29,307 nt of DNA. It comes from a virus. How positions within the stretch are numbered: position 1 is the first letter of the stretch; each line of letters opens with the position of its first letter. Made by a program: the position numbers and the translations under genes. The stretch spans positions 1-29,307 of IMG/VR virus record IMGVR_UViG_3300018421_006875, one strand, 5' to 3'. The notes under the pieces were generated by a model. That model had not been told where the DNA came from and searched no databases. It saw only the letters and a list, made by a program, of their open reading frames with translations. Positions 29,298-29,307 of this stretch are shown here, one piece after another.

Positions 29298-29307
29298 ATA
29301 CACACAC
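29298..29307. repeat. Right copy of the terminal repeat
   Basis: These ten bases are identical to 1-10. When joined to the left end, GCGG (29292-29295) can pair with CCGC (13-16) and an 8-base A-run (29284-29291) becomes a T-run on the minus strand, giving a weak terminator-like structure before the methyltransferase gene only in the joined form. Confidence 0.5.

Noticed and set aside
1-29307. tRNA, CRISPR, integrase or insertion sequence
   Set aside because: Looked for in gaps and protein list; no cloverleaf, spaced repeats, tyrosine/serine recombinase signature or transposase seen.

Overview
The window is the near-complete genome of a small tailed phage (about 29.3 kb, siphovirus-like, HK97-type capsid gene order). 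It has a terminase, portal, scaffold and capsid module, a long non-contractile-tail module (tail tube, frameshifted tail chaperone, tape measure, tip proteins) and a lysis module. Both ends carry the same 10-base string ATACACACAC, so the contig is probably circular or circularly permuted. I see no integrase, excisionase, transposase, tRNA, rRNA or CRISPR array. The host cannot be named from sequence. Leu CTA and Ile ATA codons and the tetranucleotide CTAG are frequent by eye, which argues against an enterobacterial host.

Layout. Two opposed transcription units diverge from a 528-base palindrome-rich gap (1537-2064). Rightward, three sigma70-like promoters of one sequence family (about 2004, 3615 and 7754) drive the early strand (2065-8157). 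It encodes small unknown proteins, a SWIM-type zinc protein, a split primase/VapE-helicase replication pair, an XRE-type HTH protein and a string of small overlapping ORFs. Two rho-independent terminators (7688-7728 and 8178-8215) close these units. The second is symmetrical and also serves the converging late strand.

Leftward, a consensus promoter (1585-1557) drives an HTH protein, a RuvC-like resolvase and two small proteins (1536-66). Transcription then crosses the contig ends to a ParB-DNA methyltransferase fusion, TerS, an HTH protein, TerL, portal, scaffold, two small beta-rich proteins, a repeat-rich fibre-like protein, major capsid protein, connector proteins, tail terminator, tail tube, chaperones, tape measure, a sialidase-like tip protein, a hub protein, an amidase endolysin, a holin-like protein and a final small ORF (8239).

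How it works together. The early strand replicates the DNA with the primase and VapE helicase under a shared, probably operator-controlled promoter set (CTGTAAAA-type half sites). The late strand methylates, packages, builds and lyses. Expression inside the late strand appears tuned by RNA elements. The capsid gene is insulated by an upstream terminator, its own promoter and a downstream hairpin. A G/C hairpin follows the tail tube gene. A -1 slippery site makes the tail chaperone fusion. A hairpin covers the ribosome binding site of the amidase. All functional calls rest on motif recognition by eye; no database search was run.
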